Shown in pieces: positions 42,961 to 52,191 of a stretch of DNA of 64,000 nt (position 1 is the first letter of the stretch; every line of letters begins with the position of its first letter). The translations under genes and the position numbers were made by a program. A model generated the notes under the pieces. It saw only the letters and a program-made list of their open reading frames with translations. It had not been told where the DNA came from and did not search any database. The stretch covers positions 186,001-250,000 of the forward strand of contig NZ_JALNMJ010000008.1 in NCBI RefSeq assembly GCF_023156505.1, read 5' to 3'. Source of the DNA: Roseibium sediminicola. GTDB taxonomy: Bacteria; Pseudomonadota; Alphaproteobacteria; Rhizobiales; Stappiaceae.

Positions 42961-43878
42961 ATGCGCGTGAGCGAACGTCTGTCAGATACGGAACTGCTGG
43001 CCTTTCTGAAGACCCTGTTGCCGGTGAAGGACTGGTCCGAGGCGCGGCTGCGCCCTCTGCCGGTCAGCTATACCTGCCGGTTCTGGTGGCTGACGGTGCC
43101 GGGGCGATCCTATTTGATCAAGGAATTCTTCCCGGACAACGAGGAAAACCCGCTCTATCCGACATTGCCGGAACAGGAAGCCGATGCTCTCGCGGTTCTC
43201 GCGCGGCATGGGCTTGCGCCGGATCTGGAAGCGTTCGCGCAGAGCCCGGCCGGCACGCCGCTCCTGGTCTACGGCAACGCGCCGCGCCAATCCGAAGAGA
43301 TCGAGGTGGGGGAGGCCGCCGAGCTGATCGGCCGGTTCGCGGCCCTGAACGAACCCATTCCCAGTCACCAGATCGTGCCGTCCGGTTATCATGAGGTGCT
43401 TAAAAGCGGCGACGACATGCTGGCGCTTATCCCGCAAAGCCGCAAGGCAGCCAACCTGTTGCGGCTCCGGCCGGAAACCGACGCAGTCCCTCGCCGGGAA
43501 CCCGTCCGCTCGCTCGTCCATCGCAGTTTCTGCCTTGGCACCATTCTGGCGACCGGAGACGGCGCCCGGCTGATCGACTGGCAGTTCGCCGGTCTTGGCG
43601 ATCCGGTCGAGGACATCGCCTGTTTTGTCTCCCCCGGCCTTGCCATGCTCTACGGCATTCATCCACTGGTCGCCCATGTCGAGGACATGTTCCTGGAAGC
43701 CTACCCGCAACAAGAGACCGTCGAGCGGTTCCTGGAGGAACGCACGGCCTATCACTGGCGGCTGGCCGCCTATTGCCTGCTGCGGCACGAAACCTTGAGC
43801 ACGACCAACGCCCCGGCGGCGCGGGCCTATGGCCGCGCTTTGGAAGAGGAAGTCGATCTGCTGCTGCGGCTTCGATAG
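42961..43878 (+). CDS. Phosphotransferase-fold protein with degenerate active site (pseudokinase candidate)
   Basis: A 305-residue protein of the aminoglycoside/choline phosphotransferase (APH) fold. The nucleotide lysine is kept (YLIKEF, Lys54) and the DFG-equivalent LIDWQFAGLGDP is intact (Asp206). However, the catalytic Brenner motif HxDxxxxN reads H187-R-S-F-C-L-G-T194: the catalytic Asp is Ser and the Asn is Thr. Phosphotransfer is therefore doubtful, and ligand sensing is possible. It diverges from the mttB-type gene and lies 62 bases before the ABC ATPase gene, on the same strand. Confidence 0.78.
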   Translation: MRVSERLSDTELLAFLKTLLPVKDWSEARLRPLPVSYTCRFWWLTVPGRSYLIKEFFPDNEENPLYPTLPEQEADALAVLARHGLAPDLEAFAQSPAGTPLLVYGNAPRQSEEIEVGEAAELIGRFAALNEPIPSHQIVPSGYHEVLKSGDDMLALIPQSRKAANLLRLRPETDAVPRREPVRSLVHRSFCLGTILATGDGARLIDWQFAGLGDPVEDIACFVSPGLAMLYGIHPLVAHVEDMFLEAYPQQETVERFLEERTAYHWRLAAYCLLRHETLSTTNAPAARAYGRALEEEVDLLLRLR

Positions 43879-43940
43879 GTCAATTATCGACAATGATGAC
43901 GGTGTAATGCGCCTGTCACAGGAGGGCGCTACCAGAAGGC

Positions 43941-44987
43941 ATGTCCATCCAGCTTGCCTCCGTCACCAAATCCTTCGGTACCCACAAGGCCCTGAACGGC
44001 GTTAGCCTGTCGATCGAGGCCGGCAGTTTTTTTGTCGTGCTGGGACCGTCCGGCTGCGGCAAGTCGACCCTGCTGCGTGCGATTGCCGGACTGGAGCCGA
44101 TCGACACGGGCGAGATCGATCTTGACGGTCTGCCGGTCGCAAGGGACGGGTTTCATCTGGCGCCGGAAGACCGCCAGGTCGGCGTTGTGTTCCAGTCCTA
44201 TGCGCTGTGGCCGCATATGAGCGTCGCCGGCAATGTCGCCTTCCCTCTGGAAACCTCCGGCAAGCGGCGCGCCGCCGTTTCCTCCCGGGTTGCCGAATGC
44301 CTGGAGAGTGTGGCGCTGACGCCTTTTATGCATCGCAAGCCGGCGGAGCTTTCCGGCGGCCAGCGCCAGCGGGTGGCCCTGGCGCGCTGCCTGGCGCAAG
44401 GCGCTGGCACCGTGCTGATGGACGAGCCGCTCGCCAATCTGGACCCGCATCTGCGTGCCGCGATGGAAGAGGAACTTGCCGCCTTTCACAAGGCGAGCGA
44501 GGCAACGACCCTGTTCATCACCCATGACCAGCGCGAGGCAATGGCGCTGGCCGATCAGGTCGCGGTGATGTGGGACGGTGAGATCCTGCAGGTGGCCGAC
44601 CCCGATACGCTCTACCGCCGGCCGGTATCGAAAAGGGTTGCTGGTTTCATCGGCCGCAGCACGCTTGTTCCCGTTGTTGTAGAGCGGGTGGATGACGGCG
44701 AAGCGCAAGTGCGCCTCGGCGAGATCACATTGGACGTGGACTGTCCGCAGGATTGCATTCCCGGCCCGGCGACACTGCTGCTCAGGCCTGAGCATCTGGT
44801 GCTGGCCACCGGATCAAGAGGCTTCGAGGGGACGGTCGAGCGAACCATCTATCGTGGTGGCTATTGGGAAGTGTTCGTCCGCGTCGGCGACGTCTCGCAG
44901 CCCTTGCTGATGCTGTTGAACCGGAAGGCGGCGGTCGGCGACACGCTGCGGCTCGATATCCTGCGCGGCTGGGTTTTGCCAGGGTAG
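43941..44987 (+). CDS. ABC importer ATPase (FbpC/PotA type)
   Basis: A 348-residue ATPase of the carbohydrate/iron/polyamine importer class. Walker A GPSGCGKST, Q-loop VFQSYALWPHMSV, signature LSGGQRQR, Walker B VLMDEPLANLD and FITHDQREAMALAD are intact; a C-terminal TOBE domain follows residue 240. It most likely energises the permease and binding protein encoded on the opposite strand at 45048-47984, the nearest incomplete importer. AGAAGG precedes the ATG. A bidirectional terminator separates it from the permease gene. Confidence 0.88.
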   Translation: MSIQLASVTKSFGTHKALNGVSLSIEAGSFFVVLGPSGCGKSTLLRAIAGLEPIDTGEIDLDGLPVARDGFHLAPEDRQVGVVFQSYALWPHMSVAGNVAFPLETSGKRRAAVSSRVAECLESVALTPFMHRKPAELSGGQRQRVALARCLAQGAGTVLMDEPLANLDPHLRAAMEEELAAFHKASEATTLFITHDQREAMALADQVAVMWDGEILQVADPDTLYRRPVSKRVAGFIGRSTLVPVVVERVDDGEAQVRLGEITLDVDCPQDCIPGPATLLLRPEHLVLATGSRGFEGTVERTIYRGGYWEVFVRVGDVSQPLLMLLNRKAAVGDTLRLDILRGWVLPG

Positions 44988-44997
44988 ATTTAACACC

Positions 44998-45032
44998 AAA
45001 CTCAACGTCCTCCTCAGGATGACGTTGAGTTT
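44998..45032. terminator. Bidirectional terminator between ABC ATPase and permease genes
   Basis: AAACTCAACGTC (44998-45009) and GACGTTGAGTTT (45021-45032) form a perfect 12-bp stem with A/T ends on both strands, between convergent genes. Confidence 0.85.
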
Positions 45033-45047
45033 CAAAACAACTTGCTC

Positions 45048-46748
45048 TCAATCCTTCCACGGTACCGTCCCCGCCGGAACCCGTTTCGCCAGCACATTCA
45101 TCGCCAGCATGATCACAATCGTGGCCGCGACCACCACCGCCGACATCGCCGCGGCCAGGGTCGTGTAGCCGCCATCCTCGTAATTGAAGATGGTCGTGCC
45201 GATGGTCTCGTTGCCGGTGGACCAGAGCAGGGCCGAGACCGTCACCTCGTTATAGGCGGTCAGGAAGACGAGGATCGCGCCGGAAGCGGCGGATGGGGCG
45301 GCCAGCGGGGCAAAGATGCGGCGCATGCGCCGGACGAAGCCCGCGCCGGAGACCCGGGCGGCGTCTTCCAACGCCCCGTCCATCTGCAGGAAAGCCGCAG
45401 CGACCGGCTTCAGGCCGACGGCCAGGAAGACCGAGACATAGGCGATGCCGATGATCCAGAGCGTGCCGTAGAGCGAGACGTTCAATAGCGGCAGGGGGCG
45501 GATAAAGGCCAGAATGAAGGCGATCGACATGACCAGGCCCGGCACCGCGAAGGCGACCTCCGTCTGGGTCAGGGCCAGTCCGGCCCATCGCCGGTGGCCT
45601 GCTCTTTTGTGCGCAAGGAAATAGCCGAGCGGCAGGCTGGCAAGGGCAATGACGGCGGCTGCGAGACCGGCAATGCCGGTCGAGTTGGCAAAGGCGCGAA
45701 GGGTGACCGACTGGCGCCAGAGAACCTCGGTGAAATTGTCGAGCGTCAGTGCCTCGAGGGAGAGCGGCAGGCCGTAGGTCCGGACCAGCGCGGTCGCCAG
45801 CAGGGAGGCGGCAGGCAACAAAAGCACGCAGCCAACAAAGGTCCACAGCAGCGCTTCCACAAGAGGTCGTTTGCGCCCGAGGGAAATCGCCAGCGGGTCC
45901 TGGGGCAGGCCGATCAGGCTGGTACGCATACGCCGCTGCAACAGGCTCTGGATCAGGATCGCGGCCAGCGCCACCAGGCCCAGAATGACGGAGATGACGG
46001 CGACGTTCGGCAGGACATCCGGGCCGAAGCTCGCCAGCCGCCGCCAGACCAGCACGGGCAGGGTGGTATAGCGGGCCGGAATGCCGATCAGAGCGTTGAT
46101 GCCGAAATTGCCGAGCGCGGCGACAAAGGCCAGTGCGAAACCGGCCAGCAGGGAAGGTCCCAGCAGCGGCAGAGTGATCCGGCGCAGCATCAAAACCGCG
46201 CCGGCCCCGGAACTGCGGGCGGCATCTGACAGTTCCCGAGGGAAAGAGCGCAAAGCGGCGCGAACAAGAAGGAACACCAGCGGGCTGTGCTGCAGGGTCA
46301 AAAGCAGCACCAGGCCTTCGCGGGAATAAAGCGGATGGGTCGAGCCGGGTTCAGGCGCAATGCCGAGCCAGCGCAGCACCGGACTGGCGGGACCGAGCGC
46401 CTGTATCCAGGCAATCGCCGTGACGTGGGGCGGGATCATCATCGGCAGCAGGATCAGGAACACCAGGAGACCTTTGGCGCGGATGTCGGTAAGGCCGACC
46501 AGAAGTGCCAGGCCGGTGCCCAGAATGGTCGCGGCCAAGGCCGACCAGAAGCTGCTTTCGACCGAGTGCCACAGGGCGCTCAACACAGAACGGCTTTGAA
46601 CGGCTTCGAGCAAGGGACCGAGATCGAGGCCGGAAGGGCCCGTCAGGCCGGTCTTGAAGAGCAGCAGCAACGGCAGGCCACAGATCAGCGTGGCACCAAG
46701 CACGAGCGCGAAAAGGGTGGTTTTTTCGGAGGTGAATGCGGATCGCAA
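45048..46748 (-). CDS. ABC importer permease, fused two-domain (FbpB type)
   Basis: A 566-residue membrane protein with about twelve helices, made of two permease halves fused in tandem, as in iron(III) FbpB and related importers. Each half carries an EAA-type ATPase-docking loop (ELSDAARSSGAGAVLMLRRI near 185-205 and LEDAARVSGAGFVRRMRRIF in the second half). The only in-frame start available is TTG 46748, since a stop codon lies five codons upstream and no Met occurs near the first helix. No clear ribosome site is seen. The binding-protein gene is 255 bases upstream. Confidence 0.87.
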   Translation of the reverse strand: MRSAFTSEKTTLFALVLGATLICGLPLLLLFKTGLTGPSGLDLGPLLEAVQSRSVLSALWHSVESSFWSALAATILGTGLALLVGLTDIRAKGLLVFLILLPMMIPPHVTAIAWIQALGPASPVLRWLGIAPEPGSTHPLYSREGLVLLLTLQHSPLVFLLVRAALRSFPRELSDAARSSGAGAVLMLRRITLPLLGPSLLAGFALAFVAALGNFGINALIGIPARYTTLPVLVWRRLASFGPDVLPNVAVISVILGLVALAAILIQSLLQRRMRTSLIGLPQDPLAISLGRKRPLVEALLWTFVGCVLLLPAASLLATALVRTYGLPLSLEALTLDNFTEVLWRQSVTLRAFANSTGIAGLAAAVIALASLPLGYFLAHKRAGHRRWAGLALTQTEVAFAVPGLVMSIAFILAFIRPLPLLNVSLYGTLWIIGIAYVSVFLAVGLKPVAAAFLQMDGALEDAARVSGAGFVRRMRRIFAPLAAPSAASGAILVFLTAYNEVTVSALLWSTGNETIGTTIFNYEDGGYTTLAAAMSAVVVAATIVIMLAMNVLAKRVPAGTVPWKD

Positions 46749-46771
46749 CTGTATGGACCATCAACTGTCGT

Positions 46772-46939
46772 CGTCATTCCGGACAAGTGCGGCGCAGCCG
46801 CGCGACGATCCGGAATCCAGCGTGTCAGGATGAGCGCAGCGAATTCCCAAGCTGTCCCGAAGCGGTCGCGCCTTCGGCGCGGATTAAGCGCTGGGTTCCG
46901 GATCAGCGTGCAGCGTTGCTGCACTTGTCCGGAATGACG
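46772..46939. repeat. Intergenic palindromic repeat, copy 3
   Basis: 168 bp with ends CGTCATTCCGGACAAGTGC and GCACTTGTCCGGAATGACG in exact inverted orientation, and inner inverted GATCCGGAATCC/GGGTTCCGGATC segments. It lies between the binding-protein and permease genes of the Fbp-type importer. Confidence 0.85.
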
Positions 46940-47003
46940 GTGCAAATAGGAGAGGCAGCGCAGGTTTGCCGCGCTGCCCGCTGTCGGATCAAGGACGGTT
47001 GCC

Positions 47004-47984
47004 TTAGCCGCCGAAGATCTCGGTGAATTTCATCTTGTTGGCCTGGTCCTGTTCCAGGGCGGTGGCCGGATCGAAGTCCATCAGCTTGATCTGGTCGCGG
47101 GCGGGGAAACCTTCCGGTGCCGCGACGCCCGGATGGGCCGGCAGGTAGCCCTGGGAGGCGGCGAGCTTCTGGCCGTCTTCGGAAATCAGGAAGTCGACAA
47201 AGGCTTTCGCCGCAATCGGGTTCCGGGCGGTGGAGAGGATCGCGACCGGTTCGGTGACGGCGGAAACGCCTTCTTCCGGGAAGACGAACGCGACCGGCGC
47301 GCCTTTCAGCTGTTCGCGGATCGGCAGGAAATCGACAACAAAGCCGTACAGCTTCTCGCCGCCGGCAATCGCCTTGTAGACGCCGCCATTGCCGCCCTTC
47401 GGATTGGCGCCCTGATCGGCGAGACCTTCATAATAGGCCCAGCCCAGATCCGGGTTGGAGGTCAGTGCGGTCATGTGGATGGTCGCGGCGCCGGAGGTCA
47501 GCGGCGACGGCATCGCCAGCTTGTCTTTTGCTTCTTCTTTCAGGAGATCCTTGTAGGAGGTCGGCTTCATCGACGCATTGGTATTGTAGACGATGCCGGT
47601 GGTGATCAGCTTGGTGGAGAAATAGGACTTGTCCTTGTCCATGATCGCCGGATCGTAGGCGGAAACATCGGCACTCTCATGGGCCAGCAGACGGCCTTCT
47701 TTCTTGAGGCCTTCCATGGTGACCATGTCGGCAATCAGGAGCACGTCCGGCTTCGGCGCACCGGCTTCGAATTCGGCGCGCAGCTTGGCCATCATCTTGG
47801 TGGTGCCGTCGCGGACCCACTCCACCTCGACGCCCGGATGCTTGGCGGTGAAGGCATCGACGGTCGCCTGGGCGTCCGCGTTCGGCTGGGACGTGTAGAG
47901 GACGAGCTTGCCGGTAATATCATCGGCGAATGCGGAGGTGGACGCCGCTGCCAGAAGGCCGGCTGCAATCAGGAGATTTTTCAT
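47004..47984 (-). CDS. Periplasmic binding protein of Fbp-type importer
   Basis: A 326-residue solute-binding protein with a Sec signal peptide (MKNLLIAAGLLAAASTSAFA) and the FbpA-like start KLVLYTSQPNADAQATVDAF. PKPDVLLIADMVTMEGLKKEG and GIVYNTN are family features. The class includes binding proteins for ferric iron, 2-aminoethylphosphonate, thiamine and others; the two adjacent tyrosines of ferric-binding FbpA are not obvious, so iron is not certain. ATG 47984 starts the signal peptide. It precedes the permease gene, with repeat copy 3 in between. Confidence 0.86.
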   Translation of the reverse strand: MKNLLIAAGLLAAASTSAFADDITGKLVLYTSQPNADAQATVDAFTAKHPGVEVEWVRDGTTKMMAKLRAEFEAGAPKPDVLLIADMVTMEGLKKEGRLLAHESADVSAYDPAIMDKDKSYFSTKLITTGIVYNTNASMKPTSYKDLLKEEAKDKLAMPSPLTSGAATIHMTALTSNPDLGWAYYEGLADQGANPKGGNGGVYKAIAGGEKLYGFVVDFLPIREQLKGAPVAFVFPEEGVSAVTEPVAILSTARNPIAAKAFVDFLISEDGQKLAASQGYLPAHPGVAAPEGFPARDQIKLMDFDPATALEQDQANKMKFTEIFGG

Positions 47985-48241
47985 GTGACAGATCCTTTGC
48001 GCAGAACCGCGAAAATGAGGATGCGGATGGACCATCGGGTATCAGGCTTGTGTGACAGATTTTTTTGACCGCCGGGTATAATTGCTGAGCAGCCCGATTT
48101 TGTTGTTTTTCTCTCCCAGCCGTTTTGGTGACATCGAAGTGCGCAAAATTGTGTTCGCTCGTATGCAAGCATTGCCCGCTGGGCGCCGGTCGGTTATGAC
48201 CGCCCGACCAGGTATTAATCGATTTATGAAAGGCAATGTTC

Positions 48242-49660
48242 ATGAGCTCACAGAGTGCGGAAATCGGATTGATCGGATTGGGCACAATGGGCGGCAATCT
48301 CGCGCTCAACATCGCCGAACATGGCTTTCAGATCGCCGTCTACAACCGGACGACGGAAAAGACCGATCAGTTCGTAGCCAAAGCTGGTGAGCTCGCCGGA
48401 AAACTGGTGCCGACCAAGACGCTGGAAGACTTTGTCGCCTCCATCAAGTCGCCCCGTGCCGTCATCCTGATGGTGCCTGCGGGCGAGGCCGTCGATGCGC
48501 AGATCGAAGCGCTCCGGCCTCTGCTCGACGCGCAAGACCTGATCATCGACGCAGGCAACGCCAACTATCACGACACCAACCGGCGTGCGAAAGACGCCGC
48601 CGAAAAGGGCCCGCGTTTCATGGGCATCGGTGTCTCCGGCGGTGAAGAGGGCGCGCGTTTCGGCCCGTCGATCATGGGCGGTGGGGCCAAGGACGCCTGG
48701 GACCAGGTCGGCCATATCCTGGAAGCGATTTCCGCCAAGCACGGCGAGACGCCTTGCGCGGCCTATCTCGGCGAAGCCGGCGCCGGCCATCTGGTCAAGA
48801 CCGTCCATAACGGCATCGAATATGCCGACATGCAGATGATCGCCGAGGTCTATGGCGTGATGCGCGACGGCTTCTGCATGTCCGCTGCCGAGATCGGCGG
48901 CGTCTTTGAAAAATGGAACGGCGGCACCCTGCAGTCCTACCTTATCGAGATTTCCGGCAAGGTCGCCAAGACCGCGGACCCGGATACCGGCAAGCCGATG
49001 CTGGACATCATTCTCGACAAGGCCGGCCAGAAGGGCACCGGCCGCTGGACCGCCATCGAGGCTCTGATGCTGGGCACGCCGGCGAGCGCCATCGAGGCCG
49101 CTGTCGCGACCCGCAACATGTCCGCACGCCTGGACGAGCGCAAGGCGGGCGAAGCCGAATTCGGCGCCGCGCCGTCCGGCATGGACCGCGAGAGTGTCAC
49201 CATCGACGCGCTGGAAGCCGCGCTCGTTGCCGGCAAGATCATCTGCTACGCGCAAGGCTTCGGTCTGATCCTGGAAGCTGCGAAACAATATGGCTGGGCC
49301 ATGCCCCTGCCGGAAATCGCAAGGATCTGGCGCGCCGGCTGCATCATTCGCTCCGCCATGCTGAACGACATGTCCTCGGCGCTTGCCGACGATGCGGAAC
49401 GCAATCTGATGCTGGCGCCGTTCTTCTCCGAAAAGCTGAAACAGACCGAGGCGATGCTGCGCCAGGTGGTTGCCCAGGCGGCCCTGCACGGCCTGCCGGT
49501 GCCGGCGCTTTCCGCGGCGCTGTCCTATTTCGACATCATGCGCACCGCCCGCTCCACCGCCAACATGCTCCAGGGCCAGCGCGACTTCTTCGGCGCACAT
49601 GGCTTCGAGCGCACCGACACGGCCGGCGGCGGTTATCATGGCCCCTGGGCAATGGGCTGA
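48242..49660 (+). CDS. gnd: 6-phosphogluconate dehydrogenase (decarboxylating)
   Basis: A 472-residue pentose-phosphate-pathway enzyme that oxidises 6-phosphogluconate to ribulose 5-phosphate with NADP. The N-terminal GLIGLGTMGGNLALN cofactor fold, SGGEEGARFGPSIMGGG, and the catalytic KTVHNGIEYADMQMI (Lys and substrate-binding His-Asn) are present; the C terminus holds the YFDIMRTARSTANMLQGQRD tail signature. ATG 48242 is preferred to 48236 because GAAAGG is eight bases upstream of it. It stands alone between the importer and repeat copy 4. Confidence 0.96.
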   Translation: MSSQSAEIGLIGLGTMGGNLALNIAEHGFQIAVYNRTTEKTDQFVAKAGELAGKLVPTKTLEDFVASIKSPRAVILMVPAGEAVDAQIEALRPLLDAQDLIIDAGNANYHDTNRRAKDAAEKGPRFMGIGVSGGEEGARFGPSIMGGGAKDAWDQVGHILEAISAKHGETPCAAYLGEAGAGHLVKTVHNGIEYADMQMIAEVYGVMRDGFCMSAAEIGGVFEKWNGGTLQSYLIEISGKVAKTADPDTGKPMLDIILDKAGQKGTGRWTAIEALMLGTPASAIEAAVATRNMSARLDERKAGEAEFGAAPSGMDRESVTIDALEAALVAGKIICYAQGFGLILEAAKQYGWAMPLPEIARIWRAGCIIRSAMLNDMSSALADDAERNLMLAPFFSEKLKQTEAMLRQVVAQAALHGLPVPALSAALSYFDIMRTARSTANMLQGQRDFFGAHGFERTDTAGGGYHGPWAMG

Positions 49661-49689
49661 GGTTTGAGGTCCAGGCCTTCCCGTCTGGG

Positions 49690-49854
49690 CGTCATTCCGG
49701 ACAAGTGCAGCGCAGCTGCGCGCTGATCCGGAATCCAGCGGATCATCCGCGCGTCAGCGCGTCCTTATTTATATTGGAGTGTTCGCTGCGCTCACGCTGT
49801 TGCGCTGGATTCCGGATCGGCTTGCGACTGGCGTCGCACTTGTCCGGAATGACG
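49690..49854. repeat. Intergenic palindromic repeat, copy 4
   Basis: 165 bp, closest to copy 3: ends CGTCATTCCGGACAAGTGC and GCACTTGTCCGGAATGACG, inner CTGATCCGGAATCCAGCG mirrored by GCGCTGGATTCCGGATCG. The centre (TTATTTATATTGG) is AT-rich. It fills the gap between the convergent gnd and isomerase genes. Confidence 0.85.
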
Positions 49855-49880
49855 GTCGAGGGGGGATTGGTTTTTCGCCC

Positions 49881-50699
49881 CTACTGCGCCAGACCCAAAG
49901 CCGCCATGTTGGCAATCGAAGCCGGCAGGCCGGAATGGTCGCGCAGTTCGATGATCAGGCGCGGCTTGCTGTCGAGCTGGCCAAGCGCGTCAAACACCGA
50001 GTGCCAGTTTATGGTGCCTTCGCCGAGGGTCCAGTGGCGGTCGGCATAACCGTCTGCGTCCTGTAAATGAATGTGGCGCAGGCGGTTGCCGGCGGCCTTC
50101 ACGTAATAATCGACCGGCGGAGCACCGGTGGAGCCATGGGCATAATGGGCGTGGCCTGTGTCGATGGAAATCTTCACGGCCTCGGATCCGAAGCTTTCGG
50201 CAAGCTCGATCCGGGCATAGGGATCCTTGTCCTCGATGTTTTCGATCACCAGTTCGCAGCCGATGTCCTCGGCGCGTTTGACCGCGTCTTTCATGGACAG
50301 GTGGCAGAGCTCTATCTTGCGTTCGAGGCCTCTGTCGTAATTGTCGAGATTGTTGTGGTCCCAGGTGGAAAAGGGACTGTGCACGACCATATGCGTTCCG
50401 CCGAGGGCCTCGCAAATGTCGAGCCCCTGCCACAGACGTTTCTTGACGACCTCGCGGACATCGACATCCATCGTGTCCACCGAAAATCCCCAGAACGGCC
50501 CATGAATGCCGACGCGGCCCTCATGGCCCTCCAGCAGGGCCCTGGCCCTGTCCACCAGCGGCTGCCAGTCGCCGTTCAGCACGTCCGCGGTCACGAAATC
50601 CTGCAGCTCCAGATCGCGCGGCTTGTCGAGCATGAGCTTGCGGTGCGTTTCGAGAGAGTCGAGGGTCAGCGCGGCGCCAAGGATTGGAAGGTCGGTCAT
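49881..50699 (-). CDS. Sugar phosphate isomerase/epimerase (AP endonuclease 2-fold TIM barrel)
   Basis: A 272-residue TIM-barrel protein of the xylose isomerase-like family. Metal-ligand segments are visible in order: THMVVHSPF, ELVIENIED, SIDTGHAHYA, RHIHLQDADG and a late LIIELRD. Such proteins isomerise or epimerise sugars, hydroxypyruvate or inositol derivatives. ATG 50699 is used; the frame upstream lies in the ghrA-like gene's end. It is last in the operon VOC, ghrA-like, isomerase on this strand. Confidence 0.85.
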   Translation of the reverse strand: MTDLPILGAALTLDSLETHRKLMLDKPRDLELQDFVTADVLNGDWQPLVDRARALLEGHEGRVGIHGPFWGFSVDTMDVDVREVVKKRLWQGLDICEALGGTHMVVHSPFSTWDHNNLDNYDRGLERKIELCHLSMKDAVKRAEDIGCELVIENIEDKDPYARIELAESFGSEAVKISIDTGHAHYAHGSTGAPPVDYYVKAAGNRLRHIHLQDADGYADRHWTLGEGTINWHSVFDALGQLDSKPRLIIELRDHSGLPASIANMAALGLAQ

Positions 50700-50787
50700 G
50701 AAACACCTGTTCGCAAGATCAATTGAGCTGATCGCCTGATAGACCGCGTTCCTTGACAGAATTGCGACGCTGACCGCGGAAAGAGCC

Positions 50788-51735
50788 TCAATATCCCCGG
50801 CTGCGATCGACGCTCGGCGGCACGGTGCCGCCGGCAAGATAGCCGCCGATATTCGCCGCCACGATCTTCGAAGCGGTGCTGGTGATGGTCGGCGCAGAAA
50901 TGTGCGGCAGCAAGGTCACCTTGGCGTGGGTCCAGAAGGGATGGGAGGCGGGCAGGGGCTCCTTGTCGAAGACATCGAGCACGGCATGGCCGAGCGGGCC
51001 ATTGTCGAGCGCCGCAAGCAAGGCCGGTTCGTCCAGGATCGGACCGCGTGCAAAGTTGATCAGCGCCGCGCCCTCCTTGCAGGCCGACAGTTCGTCCTGG
51101 CCGATCAAGCCTTTCGTGTCCTCGGTCAGCGGCATCAGCAGAACCAGAATGTCCGAGCGCTCCAGCACCGTGCGCAGGCCGTCGGCGCCGTGGTGGCAAG
51201 CAATGCCCGTGAGCGCCTTGGCGCTCCGGCTCCAGCCGAGGACTGAAAAACCGTTGGCCTTGAGGCGGAGGGCCGCGGCCGCGCCGAGCTTGCCCAGGCC
51301 GAGCATTCCAACCGTTTGTTCTCCGGGCAGCTTGAGTTCATGGCCCTGCCAGATCTTCCGGTCCTGCTGGACCCGGTAACGCGGCATGTCGCGATGCAGG
51401 TACAAGGTCCAGGCGAGGACGGCTTCGGACATGGTCTCCGCCATTTGCGGATCGGTCAGGCGCACGATCAGCGGGCCGTCGGCGGGCAGTTCCGCGGTCA
51501 GGCGTTCGACGCCGGCCCAAAGGCTCTGCACCCAGACGAGATTGGGCAGGGCGGCGACCTTGGCAGGGTCCGGATTGGCAACGATGGCCACTGTTGCAAG
51601 CTTGCGTTCCTCGTCCGTCAGATCCTCGAAGGGCTTGACGGTGGCGACGCCGGAAAGGGCTTCCGGCAAGGCTTCGCACCAGGCCTGGCGCTCGTCCTGG
51701 CTGGCTTCGGAGACGAAGGGAACGATGACTGTCAT
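50788..51735 (-). CDS. D-2-hydroxyacid dehydrogenase (glyoxylate/hydroxypyruvate reductase A-like)
   Basis: A 315-residue NAD(P)-dependent dehydrogenase of the GhrA group. The Rossmann motif MLGLGKLGAAAALRLKANG, the catalytic Arg in INFARGPILDE, the Glu in LDVFDKEPLP and the His in LLPHISAPT are all present. It would reduce glyoxylate or hydroxypyruvate, or a related 2-keto acid. It overlaps the VOC gene by four bases, so the two are coupled. Confidence 0.88.
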   Translation of the reverse strand: MTVIVPFVSEASQDERQAWCEALPEALSGVATVKPFEDLTDEERKLATVAIVANPDPAKVAALPNLVWVQSLWAGVERLTAELPADGPLIVRLTDPQMAETMSEAVLAWTLYLHRDMPRYRVQQDRKIWQGHELKLPGEQTVGMLGLGKLGAAAALRLKANGFSVLGWSRSAKALTGIACHHGADGLRTVLERSDILVLLMPLTEDTKGLIGQDELSACKEGAALINFARGPILDEPALLAALDNGPLGHAVLDVFDKEPLPASHPFWTHAKVTLLPHISAPTITSTASKIVAANIGGYLAGGTVPPSVDRSRGY

Positions 51736-52145
51736 GTGGCAAACACTCCGGCTTCCTCGGCGAAGCCCTTGATTTCAATCGGATTGCCGGAGGGGTCCTT
51801 GAAGAACATGGTGCTCTGTTCGCCCGGTTGGCCCTCGAAGCGGATGGTCGGTTCGATGATGAAGGCGAGGTTAGCCTGCGTGAGTTTTTCCGCAAGCGCC
51901 TTCCAGCGGTGCATGGCCAGGACGACGCCGAGATGAGGCATGGGCACCATGTGATCGCCGACCTTGCCGGTGTTGGTGGTCTCGAACGGCTTGCCCAGAT
52001 GCAGCGAGATCTGATGGCCGAAGAAGTTGAAATCGACCCAGGTCTCGGTGCTGCGGCCTTCGGCGCAGCCGAGGAGGCCGCCGTAGAAGGCGCGCGCCTC
52101 GTCAAGGTCGGTGACGTGATAGGCAAGGTGGAAGCAGGGCTGCAT
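51732..52145 (-). CDS. VOC-family (glyoxalase/dioxygenase-like) protein
   Basis: A 137-residue vicinal-oxygen-chelate protein with two beta-alpha-beta3 modules: FHLAYHVTDLDEARAFYGGL at the N terminus and FFKDPSGNPIEIKGF at the C terminus. Metal ligands are plausibly the first His (HLAYHV), a central His (GHQISLHL) and the late Glu (IEIKG). Members are lyases, isomerases or resistance proteins; no specific reaction is indicated. ATG 52145 starts the conserved fold. It is the first gene of the operon controlled by the divergent LysR. Confidence 0.85.
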   Translation of the reverse strand: MQPCFHLAYHVTDLDEARAFYGGLLGCAEGRSTETWVDFNFFGHQISLHLGKPFETTNTGKVGDHMVPMPHLGVVLAMHRWKALAEKLTQANLAFIIEPTIRFEGQPGEQSTMFFKDPSGNPIEIKGFAEEAGVFAT

Positions 52146-52191
52146 GACGGGCTCCAAACGCTGAGGGGTTCCTTGTTTGCTAGCAGATCCT

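Noticed and set aside
47004..47984. Certain ferric iron-binding protein FbpA
   Set aside because: The fold fits, but the paired tyrosine ligands of FbpA are not evident, so the substrate is left open.
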